Made by a program: the position numbers and the translations under genes | In this document: piece after piece, positions 1 through 8,833 of the stretch | Layout of the letters: each line of letters opens with the position of its first letter | Numbering within the stretch: position 1 is the stretch's first letter | Assembly (NCBI GenBank): GCA_946411565.1 | Contig: CAMKEM010000009.1 | Location: forward strand, 1 to 64,000 | Direction of reading: 5' to 3' | From: an uncultured Prevotellaceae bacterium | GTDB taxonomy: Bacteria; Bacteroidota; Bacteroidia; Bacteroidales; Bacteroidaceae | DNA: 64,000 nucleotides | The notes under the pieces: model-generated | Told to the model about the DNA's origin: nothing | Seen by the model: the letters and a program-made list of their open reading frames with translations, nothing else | Databases searched by the model: none

Positions 1-1
1 T

Positions 2-42
2 GGCTACCAGCCTAAGGCTGCTTAGCCTATTATTAATTTTTT
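2..42 (+). terminator. Rho-independent terminator at left edge
   Basis: A strong nested stem (GGCTA then CAGCC, loop TAA, GGCTG then TAGCC) is followed by TATTATTAATTTTTT. On the plus strand this is a typical intrinsic terminator. It would end a transcript that enters from left of the window, whose gene is not visible. Confidence 0.6.
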
Positions 43-404
43 AACGAAGTATTGTATGATGATATATTGGGTATTAATATTGATTGAAAATGTTGCAAAC
101 TCTCTACTTCCTCAATAGAAAACTTAGGACTTTAGCAGTGAAGGTAAACTGTCACACTATTTGGTTTCAAACTGAGGGAGTTTTATAGTGTAGTTTTCTT
201 TATTATTCGACCTCTCTTATTCTTCAATACAGAGAGATTTGTGCGATAAATAGCCAATGTCGTATTTCTTGCGCTCTCCTTTTGGCACATGTACAAGTTC
301 AACGAGATTTTCAAATTTTAAAGATTTGTTAGTTTGGGAATATTTATATATATTCCCACCTCGTTTTTGTTGTACCACCGAGAGGCAGAATTGTTATTCT
401 GCCG
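43..404. other. Gene-poor left edge, possible minus-strand remnant ORF
   Basis: No convincing gene is present. On the minus strand a frame stays open for about 55 codons (roughly 395 down to 228) and reads protein-like, including FENLVELVHVPKGERKKYD, but it has no ATG and only a possible GTG near its start. Beyond its stop the frame is open for about 18 more codons. It lies directly downstream of a good promoter. It could be a decayed gene end, a small protein or chance. A second AT-rich dyad (GGGAATAT/ATATTCCC) lies near 336-357. Confidence 0.3.
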
Positions 405-436
405 CAAAGATAAACAATTTATTTGACAATTCCAAA
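405..436 (-). promoter_or_regulatory. Bacteroidetes-type promoter with dyad at the start site
   Basis: On the minus strand TTTG (433-436) and TATCTTTG (405-412) are separated by 20 nt, the ideal sigma-ABfr spacing. Just downstream is a perfect 8-bp dyad, GGCAGAAT-N4-ATTCTGCC (384-403). It overlaps the predicted transcription start and could be an operator or a 5' hairpin. The promoter points left, away from priA. Confidence 0.55.
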
Positions 437-451
437 TAATTGTAAAAATAT

Positions 452-2758
452 TTATCCTGGATCTACATCATAGTGTACGAGTAATGACTTGTAGTTTGCA
501 TCAGTCATCATCTGCTGAACGCAGAATTTGATATTATCCCTTACGTTTTTGAGAGGGAGTGAGAGGTCGAGTTTCAATACTATCTTTCTGATGCAGAGAG
601 TCTTGATGCGCGCAACGGCTGGCTTGTCAGGACCAAGTATCATAGTGCCTTTCTGATTCTTCAAGGCTGGAGCCTGACGAAGTCGGTTGGCAAGTTCTAT
701 GCCCGCATTATTCACAATCTGGTTATCACGATGCTTTAGATAAATATAGATGAGGCGCGTGAAAGGTGGGTAGCAGAAGGCACGACGCTCTTGCATCAGG
801 TCACGGAAGTAACCAGAGAAATCGTTGTTTACTATCTGTCGGATGATAGGCAGTTCAGGATTGTTCGTCTGAAGGATGACTTTGCCTTGCTTGCCTTTTC
901 TTCCTGCACGACCAGCCACCTGTGTTATCATCATATAGGCGGTTTCCCATGCTCGGAAATCGGGATAGTTGAGCATGGAATCAGCAGAGAGGATGCCCAC
1001 AACGCTAACGTGGTCGAAGTCGAGGCCCTTTGTGACCATCTGTGTACCTATGAGAAGGTTGGTTTTCTGTGAAGAGAAATCGCTTATGATGCGCTCGTAG
1101 GCGTTGCGTGTCCTTGTTGTGTCGAGATCCATACGACCTATGCGAGCCTCTGGGAACTCCTCACGAATTATGTCCTCAATCTTCTCCGTTCCGTAACCAC
1201 GATCCTTGAGTTCTGGGTTATGGCAATCTGGGCACTCTGTAGGCATACGATAGGTAAAGCCGCAGTAGTGGCAGGTGAGGGAGTTCATGTTCTTGTGGTA
1301 GGTGAGGGAAACATCACAGTTTGTGCAACGAGGCACCCATCCGCATTGGTGGCATTCTATAATAGGAGAAAAGCCTCTTCTGTTCTGGAAGAGAATAACT
1401 TGCTCGCCGTTATGAAGAGCCTCTCCGATAGCCATTCTAAGGTCTGGAGACAGAACGCCTTGCATCATCTTACGACGACGAAGATCCTTCACGTTCACCA
1501 CGTTAATCTGTGGGAGCTTTATGTTCTTGAATCTCTGTGTTAGAGAGATGTAGCCGTATTTGTTCTGAGAGGCATTATAATAGGTCTCTGCGCTTGGTGT
1601 GGCAGTTCCGAGGAGCGTTTTTGCACCATACATCTGCGCAAGGACAATGGCGGCTGAGCGTCCGTGATAGCGAGGGGCAGGGTCTTGCTGCTTGAATGAG
1701 CTTTCGTGCTCCTCGTCGATTATCACCATGCCAAGGTTACGGAAAGGCAGGAAAACGGCAGAGCGAGCTCCGAGGATTACATTATAAGGATGATCAGAAA
1801 GCTGTTTTTGCCAGATTTCAACGCGCTCAGCATCAGAGTATTTTGAATGGTAGATGCCGAGTCTGTTGCCAAAGACACGATGCAGACGCTCTGTGATCTG
1901 CACGGTGAGGGCAATCTCAGGAAGGAGATAGAGAACTTGCTTGCCCTCGTCAATGGCACGCTGGATCATCTTGATGTAGATTTCTGTCTTTCCGCTTGAA
2001 GTTACTCCGTGAAGGAGGCATACGTTGTGCTCTTCCCATTCCTTGTAGATGCTATCGTAGGCTTTCTGCTGGGCTTCGTTTAGGATTGATGGGGGAGTGT
2101 TTTGAGTTGAGAGTGAAGTATCACGCATTAGACGGCTTACTTCCTTGTCATAGATGCGTAAGAAGCCTCTGTCGCATAGGTTCTTTATTGTTGCTGAATT
2201 GGCATGGGCATCGTTCATCAGCTCCTCGCGTGTGACCTCTACTATCTCCTCACGGGTGCTATCGCCTTCTATGGAATCCCAATGTGAGAGGGATAGGTAT
2301 GAATTGAAAGCCTCTAACTGGCGCGTTGCCCTTACGAGCATATTGAGTGCAATGTGAAGGGCATCCTCATTCTGATATTGCTCTGTTAGACCGATGTATG
2401 TCTCTGTCTTTGGACGGTAAATACCTTCTGCTTTCATACCAGAGGGTAGGGCTGCACGGAAAATATCGCCGAGGGGCGACATATAGTATTCGGAAATCCA
2501 AGTCCAGAGCTTGTATTGCTGAGGCAGAAGGACGGGGGCGCTATCGATAATAGCGATAATGTCACGTATCTGTACTCCTTCTTTTATTGATATCTCCTCA
2601 GTTGGAGCGTTTACAACAAGTCCTGTGTATGTCTTTGAAATACCCAATGGTACCTTTACTCGGATGAAGGGCACAACGTCTTTTTCCATGCTTTCGGGCA
2701 CAGAGTAAGTGTATAGTCCATCAATTCCGAGAGGGAGGATTACGTTGATGTATTTCAT
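452..2758 (-). CDS. priA: Primosomal protein N' (PriA helicase)
   Basis: PriA is a 3'-to-5' helicase that recognises stalled forks and D-loops and reloads the replisome. The 768 aa length is normal. The N-terminal DNA-binding part is followed by Walker A GVTSSGKTEIY (about 250-260), the DEEH box in IIDEEHESSF (about 346), and a zinc region with four CxxC pairs (CHQCG, CTNCD, CHYCG, CPDCH, about 468-515). A helicase motif VI (QVAGRAGRKG) follows. The call is secure. The start ATG lies just before an inverted C-rich repeat pair, and no TAnnTTTG promoter was found immediately upstream. Confidence 0.97.
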   Translation of the reverse strand: MKYINVILPLGIDGLYTYSVPESMEKDVVPFIRVKVPLGISKTYTGLVVNAPTEEISIKEGVQIRDIIAIIDSAPVLLPQQYKLWTWISEYYMSPLGDIFRAALPSGMKAEGIYRPKTETYIGLTEQYQNEDALHIALNMLVRATRQLEAFNSYLSLSHWDSIEGDSTREEIVEVTREELMNDAHANSATIKNLCDRGFLRIYDKEVSRLMRDTSLSTQNTPPSILNEAQQKAYDSIYKEWEEHNVCLLHGVTSSGKTEIYIKMIQRAIDEGKQVLYLLPEIALTVQITERLHRVFGNRLGIYHSKYSDAERVEIWQKQLSDHPYNVILGARSAVFLPFRNLGMVIIDEEHESSFKQQDPAPRYHGRSAAIVLAQMYGAKTLLGTATPSAETYYNASQNKYGYISLTQRFKNIKLPQINVVNVKDLRRRKMMQGVLSPDLRMAIGEALHNGEQVILFQNRRGFSPIIECHQCGWVPRCTNCDVSLTYHKNMNSLTCHYCGFTYRMPTECPDCHNPELKDRGYGTEKIEDIIREEFPEARIGRMDLDTTRTRNAYERIISDFSSQKTNLLIGTQMVTKGLDFDHVSVVGILSADSMLNYPDFRAWETAYMMITQVAGRAGRKGKQGKVILQTNNPELPIIRQIVNNDFSGYFRDLMQERRAFCYPPFTRLIYIYLKHRDNQIVNNAGIELANRLRQAPALKNQKGTMILGPDKPAVARIKTLCIRKIVLKLDLSLPLKNVRDNIKFCVQQMMTDANYKSLLVHYDVDPG

Positions 2759-2770
2759 TGGAGAAAAATA

Positions 2771-2940
2771 ACAGCCCCTAACCCCAGCCCTTCCCCCGTT
2801 CGGGGGAAGGGAGTAGTTACCTTTGGTAACTATGTACTTTGAGGATTATGGATTATCTTTTATCGCTATTGGCTTTGAGGACAAATACTATCCTGCAACC
2901 TTCCCCCCCGGCGGGGGAAGGGTCGGGGTTAGGGGCTGTT
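2771..2940. repeat. Inverted pair of C/G-rich palindromic repeats
   Basis: Arms at 2771-2811 and 2899-2940 are near-perfect inverted copies that begin and end with AACAGCCCCTAACCCC. Each has its own internal GGGGGAAGG/CCTTCCCCC stem. They enclose about 87 bp and fill the gap between priA and the next gene. The layout resembles a MITE, but no target duplication can be proved here. They belong to the family also seen at 4704, 16176, 36210, 43011, 44826 and 46670. Confidence 0.75.
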
Positions 2941-2953
2941 GATTTGTTTTATT

Positions 2954-3547
2954 TTAGAAATAGTACGTCAGGCCTATCTGCCATGCGTTAGCCTTTGGCT
3001 CGAGCTTGAATGTTTCCGTATAATTGGCAACAATCTCTTCAGCTTCGGCAGTCTTTCCAAGAGCAGAATTATAGTTTACTCTAATTTCGATGTTGTTGAT
3101 TTTTACACCTCCACCAAGGTTAACGCTGAAATCGCTATTCTTCCAGCGCCAGTCTTTTACGCAATCAGAAACATCGTCAATGTTTTTTGCTCCTACGTTG
3201 AATGCAAACTGTGGACCTGCAAAAACGAAAATTTGGCTGTTGTCGTTGATATCAAGTGCTTTGCGGATATTTGCCTGAATGTCAAGATTCTGCTTCCTAA
3301 CGGTTTCTTTGTCAACTTCTACGCTGCGTACATCATAGATGCCTGCAACCTCAATGTCGAAGATAGGGCAACCGATAAGGAATGTAGGACCAACGTAGAA
3401 TCCTGCCTGATTGCTTGATTCCACGACCTTAGTATCCATGACGAATTGGTTTATGTTAAATCCTCCCTGAATACCGAATTTTATCTGTGCACTTGCTGGG
3501 AGTGCTAGCATTATTATCGCAAATATTGCAAGAAATGTTCTTTTCAT
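2954..3547 (-). CDS. PorT-like outer-membrane beta-barrel protein
   Basis: A 197 aa protein with a clear signal peptide (MKRTFLAIFAIIMLALPASA, cleaved before Q). The body has alternating beta strands and the sequence ends in an aromatic residue (LTYYF), as outer-membrane barrels do. It resembles the outer-membrane beta-barrel domain (PF13568-like) proteins common in Bacteroidales. It lies downstream of porN on the same strand, separated by an 8-bp-unit repeat, so it may be read through from the T9SS operon. Its specific function is unknown. Confidence 0.75.
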   Translation of the reverse strand: MKRTFLAIFAIIMLALPASAQIKFGIQGGFNINQFVMDTKVVESSNQAGFYVGPTFLIGCPIFDIEVAGIYDVRSVEVDKETVRKQNLDIQANIRKALDINDNSQIFVFAGPQFAFNVGAKNIDDVSDCVKDWRWKNSDFSVNLGGGVKINNIEIRVNYNSALGKTAEAEEIVANYTETFKLEPKANAWQIGLTYYF

Positions 3548-3574
3548 AATTGTATTTATTGATGGTTTTTATTA

Positions 3575-3635
3575 AAACGCAAAGTCGCAAAGACGTAGAG
3601 AAGATTGAACTTTGCGACTCTGCGACTTTGCGTTT
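3575..3635. repeat. GCAAAGAC-unit inverted repeat
   Basis: AAACGCAAAGTCGCAAAG is mirrored by CTTTGCGACT...ACTTTGCGTTT. Each arm consists of 8-bp units of the GCAAAGAC type. Related copies occur at 34968-35040 and 57076-57104. It sits between porN and the barrel gene. Confidence 0.7.
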
Positions 3636-3642
3636 GAGAATA

Positions 3643-4785
3643 TTAATGTCTTTGGCGACGAACACTTACTCGGGCAGAACCAGAAGAAACGGCAGAAGAC
3701 TTTGATTTTGTTTTTGTGCTCTTAACCTCTGATGTTGAGGTTGATGAGCGTCGTGTAGTTTTCTTTGCTTTCTTCTTGCCTTTGCCGTCTTTCTCTACCT
3801 TGGCTATGCTGTCAAGAGAATCCTTTCGAGCCTGATTACCCCAGATACTCTTTTCGAAAGACTTCATCTGGTTTTCGATCTTTGCCCGTTCCTTCTTTAT
3901 TGCAGTAGCATGATCTGTGGAATCTGTAGTGGCAATGCTTTGTGCAAGAGTCTGACCGAGCATGTTGTTGGTCTTGTAGATGTCGCCTTTGTATTTGTTC
4001 TTTACAAAGAAGTCATCAATGCTCATCATTGCGGCATTGTTGATGTTGCTCGTCATGATCATCTGTTTTGAGAGGAATGGGGCAATGTCATCGTATTTTA
4101 CCCAGAAGAGAGGGTAGGTGTTTGCCTGGCCACCAAAATCGTCCTCGCGTGTCATGATAGGGCAAAGGGCAACGACCTTTGTGTGGTAGGTCGCAGTGTA
4201 TTGGTCGTAGTAGGAAGACTCCTTCACATAGTATGACTTTACCTCACGGCTTGGGATGTCGGAGTTGTCGATCTTGAGTCTGCCATCTTTCTTCTCGTAG
4301 TAGATGCTGTAGTTGTCAAGAAACTCCAATGGCTTTATCTTTGCATCTGGAGTAAACGATTCGTCACCATTCAGATTATATTTGTATGCGGTAATCTGAC
4401 CAGAAAGCATTAGTTTGAAGAGGTATGTGAAGAGGTTCATCTGCGAACCTACTGGCTCAACAGGATAGTAAAGACCTCCATTCTCATCCTTTGTAAGGTC
4501 AAGCTCACGATAAAGATCACGACGCCAAACAACGTCCTCTGGCATTTTCTGCTGAGTTGGGAACGCTATCTTTGCTCGTTCGGTCATGTTATTGGCATTG
4601 CTCTTCTGCGTTTTCTGTGCCTGTTGGGCACGGCGTGCTGCTGGCTGTGCAATGACAGATGAGGCAATGAGAGAGAGGGCAACAAGGCAGAAAAGCCTTG
4701 CGCAAAAGCCCCCCAGCCCCCCCAAGGGGAGCTTTCTATATACCTTGTCTCGCTGTGGAGATTCGTTGTTCATCTTATATTTCAT
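3643..4785 (-). CDS. porN: T9SS component PorN/GldN
   Basis: PorN forms the periplasmic ring with the lipoprotein PorK in the type IX secretion system. The 380 aa protein is identified by its place after porM and by its GldN-like core (for example MPEDVVWRRDLYRELDL, YYPVEP and PLFWVKYDD). The C-terminal tail of about 60 residues is rich in K, S and T. The start is odd: the hydrophobic signal core (FCLVALSLIASSVIA) begins only at about residue 33. The residues just before it (KLPLGGLGGFCARLF) are encoded by a C/G-rich repeat, so the N-region looks rebuilt by a repeat insertion. M1 and M5 are both possible starts. The gap to porM holds a second, inverted repeat copy. Confidence 0.9.
   Translation of the reverse strand: MKYKMNNESPQRDKVYRKLPLGGLGGFCARLFCLVALSLIASSVIAQPAARRAQQAQKTQKSNANNMTERAKIAFPTQQKMPEDVVWRRDLYRELDLTKDENGGLYYPVEPVGSQMNLFTYLFKLMLSGQITAYKYNLNGDESFTPDAKIKPLEFLDNYSIYYEKKDGRLKIDNSDIPSREVKSYYVKESSYYDQYTATYHTKVVALCPIMTREDDFGGQANTYPLFWVKYDDIAPFLSKQMIMTSNINNAAMMSIDDFFVKNKYKGDIYKTNNMLGQTLAQSIATTDSTDHATAIKKERAKIENQMKSFEKSIWGNQARKDSLDSIAKVEKDGKGKKKAKKTTRRSSTSTSEVKSTKTKSKSSAVSSGSARVSVRRQRH
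4704..4735. repeat. C/G-rich palindromic repeat inside porN
   Basis: The sequence AAAAGCCCCCCAGCCCCCCC followed by AAGGGGAGCTTT is in frame in the 5' end of porN and codes for residues just before its signal peptide. An inverted copy lies at 4844-4872 between porM and porN. Confidence 0.7.
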
Positions 4786-4843
4786 AAATAGTTACGAATT
4801 TCTAATTACGATTTTCACACCCCCATTGGGATTATTACTATCT

Positions 4844-4872
4844 AAAAGCTCCCCCTTGGGGGCTGGGGGCTA
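4844..4872. repeat. C/G-rich palindromic repeat abutting the porM stop
   Basis: AAAAGCTCCCCCTTGGGGG, then CTGGGGGCTA, is inverted relative to the copy in porN. The porM stop codon (TAG on the minus strand) forms the last bases of the repeat, so the element abuts or supplies the gene end. Confidence 0.7.
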
Positions 4873-6420
4873 TTTTATTATAACCTCCATAGATGTTGGC
4901 AATGTACGTACAATACCATCAGGACCTTTTGCTTTCACCTTTGAGATATAGAATCGCTTAGAGCGAGAAAGCTTGCGGAAAGTATCCATCTGTCGTGCTG
5001 AGAATGAAGGTCCATCGCTTGTGATTGGAACTGCATTACCCATGTTGTCAAAGAATACAGCCTCAAAACCTAAAACCATGAACTCAATGTCGAGAAGTCC
5101 GTCATCAATTGCAGCCTTGATGCCTGTTGCTCCGAGGAGAGAAGCCTTTGCAAGACCACCACCACGGAAACGGTTGTCGCCTACGAGGATATAAGGTGTA
5201 GGATCTGGAAGTTTACGAACACGGAATGTGAACTGTCCCATCTGTACAGCCTTACCTGTCTGGGTGCTTGAAACAGAGAATGTTACATCTTTTCCAACGG
5301 CAGTTGGACGGGCGATGTATTTGCCGGGACCAACAGGAGTTAAAGAGCCGCCTGTCATAGTTGCGCTAACCTTATTGAGCGGAACTCCAGGGATGGATAC
5401 GCTTATAGGGTTAGGGTAACCTGCATAGAGTACGTTCATCATTGTGGCAGATACGGTGGCGGAAGGATCTACAACCGTATATTTCTGCTCAAAGTCACGA
5501 CGGATAATCTCACCACCACCATTCTGTACGGTCATGTAGCCAGAAAGGGTGAAGTCACCTGTCTTACCTGCTACGAATTCGTATGTGTTGTTCGTTAGGT
5601 TCACTTCATGACCACCGATGAAAATTTGTGGCTGTTGGGTTGTATCTACAGCTGCCATGACAATCTTTGCAGAAAACTTATCGCCTCTTACAATTGTCTG
5701 GGCATTAGGGATAACGAAAGCAGAAAGCTTGTTTACACGAATATCCTTTACGTCGATGTTGCTTACGAGATTATGAAGAACCTCGCCCTCGGCATAGCGA
5801 ATATCACTTTGAAGTTTTGAGAGCATTGTGATTGCAGCAGCAACAGGCATACCTTCAAACATATACTCTTCCCAATTCTTGTTGAGAGGATTTCTACGTC
5901 CTGTTATCTTTGTTGTGAGATTGCTTGCAATGATACGACGCTTATCCTCGTCTGTTATCATCGTGAGAATCTGCTCACGGTAGTTGTCTATTGCCTTGCG
6001 AAGCTTGGAGCCCTGTCCTGTGCCTGGAGCGAGCATTACATGATTTGCGGCCTCAAGGTCGTCAACTCTTTCTATATTGTTGACATCACCATCTGAGCCG
6101 TCTGCATCTTTCACGATTTCCACCTTCAGTTGCTGAGCATAGTTGTAGAGGGAATCGCTCATTCTCTTGACAAGTGTAGCTTTGTCAAACCATTCCTTGA
6201 CTTTCTGAGGGTTGGCCTTGAGCTGAGCCTCGAAGTCATCGTATATTGTGGTGTTCTGTTTCTCCGTATTTGCCGTTGATTGCATCAGGCTTGCATCAAC
6301 GATGCTGAAGCCATCAAGCACCTCGCTGGAGATATTCATCGCCAGCATCGCCATAAGGACCACATACATCAGGTTGATCATCTTCTGGCGTGGAGAAACT
6401 GGTTTCTTCTTTATTGCCAC
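4870..6420 (-). CDS. porM: T9SS motor component PorM/GldM
   Basis: PorM is an inner-membrane protein with one N-terminal helix and a long periplasmic domain. With PorL it forms the proton-driven motor that powers type IX secretion. At 516 aa the size is typical. The N-terminus MAIKKKPVSPRQKMINLMYV, followed by LMAMLAMNISSEVLDGF, matches the conserved GldM/PorM transmembrane segment. The rest is extended beta-rich periplasmic sequence. It lies 48 nt after porL in the conserved P-K-L-M-N order. The 3' end abuts a C/G-rich repeat. Confidence 0.95.
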   Translation of the reverse strand: MAIKKKPVSPRQKMINLMYVVLMAMLAMNISSEVLDGFSIVDASLMQSTANTEKQNTTIYDDFEAQLKANPQKVKEWFDKATLVKRMSDSLYNYAQQLKVEIVKDADGSDGDVNNIERVDDLEAANHVMLAPGTGQGSKLRKAIDNYREQILTMITDEDKRRIIASNLTTKITGRRNPLNKNWEEYMFEGMPVAAAITMLSKLQSDIRYAEGEVLHNLVSNIDVKDIRVNKLSAFVIPNAQTIVRGDKFSAKIVMAAVDTTQQPQIFIGGHEVNLTNNTYEFVAGKTGDFTLSGYMTVQNGGGEIIRRDFEQKYTVVDPSATVSATMMNVLYAGYPNPISVSIPGVPLNKVSATMTGGSLTPVGPGKYIARPTAVGKDVTFSVSSTQTGKAVQMGQFTFRVRKLPDPTPYILVGDNRFRGGGLAKASLLGATGIKAAIDDGLLDIEFMVLGFEAVFFDNMGNAVPITSDGPSFSARQMDTFRKLSRSKRFYISKVKAKGPDGIVRTLPTSMEVIIK

Positions 6421-6468
6421 AGGCTATGCAATTAATAATTTAGAATTAATAATTAACTAGGTTGCGAA

Positions 6469-7356
6469 TTACTGTTTTGGAATATTAACAGTCATAGCAT
6501 CTATCATACGAGCATATACAGTATTGAGCTCCTTGATCTCATCTGCCATCTTGCGTGTCTCAGCATTAATCTCGTCTTGAGTCGTAATCTGCTGTGAGGC
6601 TGATTTGAGCTGCATTTCATAGACACGTGCAATACCTGTGAGGGTGCGGTTGAGGTTCTCCATTTCTTGAGAGTCGATTGATAGACGCTCGCTGACAGCT
6701 CCGATCTTGAGAAGGAGCTCATTAAGTTCGTTGAGGCGATCAACGTATGTAGATGTTGCCTGTTCCATTGCCTGAGCTGTTTCTGGAGTTACAGCTGGGG
6801 CTGGTGTGCCAATCTGAGGAGTGGAAATATTGGTTATTGGTTGCTTCTCAGAATTGCTTGGCGCAAACGATATTGCCTCAGAAGAAGATTGCTGAGAAGT
6901 AGATGATGGAGTTGTAGAAGAACTTCCACCGATTGTACCTCCACCGATGATGATTGTTCCACCTGATATTTGTGATATAGGTGAAGTTCCTGCATTGGTT
7001 GATTTGGCTGTAGTGGCAGCAATGTTTTCGGAAATCTGGTTGCCGTTCGTTCCTTCTGCTGTTGTGTCCTGAGCTGCAAGTGCTGCGAGTTCTGTGTCAG
7101 TTGCAAGGTTTCGACCTTCCTGAGTCTTGTCAAATGGACGGTCGAAAGCTGAGATGAAGAACACGAATACCTCAGTTCCCATTCCTAAAAAGAGCATAAA
7201 GTTTGCTCCAGGAAGGTGTGTGAGCTTGAAGAGTGTTCCGAGGATGACGACTGCAGCACCCCATGAATAGGCATAGTTCATAAAGGTCTGACCTGATACG
7301 CTATCCATCCATTTCTGGAGTCTATATACTATGTTGTATTTGCTATATTTTGTCAT
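6469..7356 (-). CDS. porL: T9SS motor component PorL/GldL
   Basis: PorL is the cytoplasmic-membrane stator-like partner of PorM. The 295 aa protein has two adjacent N-terminal membrane helices (about 29-72). The conserved acidic residue of the second helix is visible in GMGTEVFVFFISAF. Residues of about 90-190 form a Ser/Thr/Gln/Gly-rich low-complexity linker, followed by a C-terminal coiled-coil-like region (YVDRLNELNELLLKIGAVSE). This long cytoplasmic part is usual in the family, but its linker is markedly low in complexity here. It starts 11 nt after porK. Confidence 0.95.
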   Translation of the reverse strand: MTKYSKYNIVYRLQKWMDSVSGQTFMNYAYSWGAAVVILGTLFKLTHLPGANFMLFLGMGTEVFVFFISAFDRPFDKTQEGRNLATDTELAALAAQDTTAEGTNGNQISENIAATTAKSTNAGTSPISQISGGTIIIGGGTIGGSSSTTPSSTSQQSSSEAISFAPSNSEKQPITNISTPQIGTPAPAVTPETAQAMEQATSTYVDRLNELNELLLKIGAVSERLSIDSQEMENLNRTLTGIARVYEMQLKSASQQITTQDEINAETRKMADEIKELNTVYARMIDAMTVNIPKQ

Positions 7357-7367
7357 AATGAATTTGT

Positions 7368-8825
7368 TTATCTTTTCTTTTTGCCTTTACCATTCTGGCT
7401 TGCTGGACTTGCTAATGAGCGGACGCAACGGAATCCGATGTATGCTCTTGGCTGATTCTGATATTCCCAAGAACGCCATGCGGAGCGGATGAAACTCTCT
7501 GGATCTTTCCAAGAACCACCCCTTACACTCTTCTTCTTCAGTCTGTATGGATCTTCTGTTGCTGCATTATACTCAAGCTTTGGGTTGAGGTCGTTCATTG
7601 CCTCTACTCCTGCTTCTGTATATATGGTAGAAGTCCATTCTGCAACGTTTCCTGCCATATCGTAAAGACCATGGCTATTTGGAGAGTATATACCAGTCTT
7701 AGATGTAATCAGATTACCATCCTTTGTGTAGTTGCCTCTGTCTGGCTTGAAATTTGCGTAGAAACAGCCGTCACCGTTTTTTACATCTGGATTCTCCCAA
7801 GGGAACTCTGTGCCGTCCTTACCGCGTGCTGCGTATTCCCATTCAGCCTCAGATGGAAGACGATAACGCTGAATATATTTTGCTTGACCTGAAAGTCCTT
7901 TGAGAAGGAAGTCAGTTCGCCATGCACAGAAGGCATTAGCTTGTTCCCATGTCACGCCAACAACAGGGTAGTCGTTGTATGTTGGGTTGCTGAAATAATT
8001 GCGAAGATAAATCTCGTTGTCAGAGTTTGGAAAGTCGTTTACCCAGCATGTCGTGTCTGGATATACATTCACGATATATGTGTTGAGGAAGTCCCAAGGA
8101 CCAGAAAGTGGACGATTGATAGCTTCTCTTACGATTTTTCCTTCATCGTTGATATAAGCTGTGTCCTTTGTTATCATTACGACTTCATCTGGATTCACGG
8201 TTATATCTGTATTGAGATTCCTTTCTTCTGGCTTGATGCGATTGCGACGAAGAGCTGCTGTTGTATAGTCGTATATCTCATAGCGATATATAAGCTGTGA
8301 TGCATCTATGAGTTTTTCGCCTGTAACTGGATTTGTGATATACAAGCTCTCGTATGCACGCTGCTGATCCTCGTTATGCTTGCGTGGTAATGGCTTCTTC
8401 CAGTTGATTCTTGGAGGAATAGGATCGTGATTCTGATCTTCTGTTATGAGATATGTTTCATCACCACCATATGCAGGATCTGCAAGACGAGTACGTAGAA
8501 TACTATCACGCACCCACATAACGAACTGACGGTATTTTGAGTTGCTGACCTCTGTTTCGTCCATCCAAAATCCGTCAACGCTGATGTCCTTGACAGGTGC
8601 AACGTTTCCCCAGAGTGAATCTTTGGAGTCAATACCCATCTTGAGAGAACCACGATTTACCATGGTCATCCCATAAGGAGTTGGCTCTGTGAATCCTCGT
8701 CCATTGCCAACACCAGTCACCTCTCCTCCTAATGCAGAGGATGTCATCTTACCTCCAAAGCAAGATGAAAGAAGGATAACCGTATTGGTAATCGCAAGTG
8801 CAAATATAATATTTTTTATCTTCAT
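7368..8825 (-). CDS. porK: T9SS lipoprotein PorK/GldK
   Basis: PorK is an outer-membrane lipoprotein that forms the large periplasmic ring with PorN. The 485 aa sequence starts with a lipoprotein signal peptide and lipobox (VILLSSC). It then has a formylglycine-generating-enzyme (SUMF1) type fold, shown by WMDETEVSNSKYRQFV, RLPSEAEWEYAARG, DMAGNVAEW, RGGSW and IGFRCVR. In PorK this fold is structural rather than catalytic (family knowledge). The gene is 8 nt downstream of porP. Confidence 0.96.
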   Translation of the reverse strand: MKIKNIIFALAITNTVILLSSCFGGKMTSSALGGEVTGVGNGRGFTEPTPYGMTMVNRGSLKMGIDSKDSLWGNVAPVKDISVDGFWMDETEVSNSKYRQFVMWVRDSILRTRLADPAYGGDETYLITEDQNHDPIPPRINWKKPLPRKHNEDQQRAYESLYITNPVTGEKLIDASQLIYRYEIYDYTTAALRRNRIKPEERNLNTDITVNPDEVVMITKDTAYINDEGKIVREAINRPLSGPWDFLNTYIVNVYPDTTCWVNDFPNSDNEIYLRNYFSNPTYNDYPVVGVTWEQANAFCAWRTDFLLKGLSGQAKYIQRYRLPSEAEWEYAARGKDGTEFPWENPDVKNGDGCFYANFKPDRGNYTKDGNLITSKTGIYSPNSHGLYDMAGNVAEWTSTIYTEAGVEAMNDLNPKLEYNAATEDPYRLKKKSVRGGSWKDPESFIRSAWRSWEYQNQPRAYIGFRCVRSLASPASQNGKGKKKR

Positions 8826-8833
8826 ATCTTTTA

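Noticed and set aside
1-400. tmRNA, RNase P RNA or 6S RNA at the left edge
   Set aside because: None of the conserved segments I know (tmRNA tag region, RNase P GGAAAGTCC-type core) are present.
2818-2838. TACCTTTG-like box on the plus strand between the repeat arms at 2.8 kb
   Set aside because: It lies in a GTTACC/GGTAAC palindrome inside the repeat pair, has no suitable -33 element and faces only minus-strand genes.
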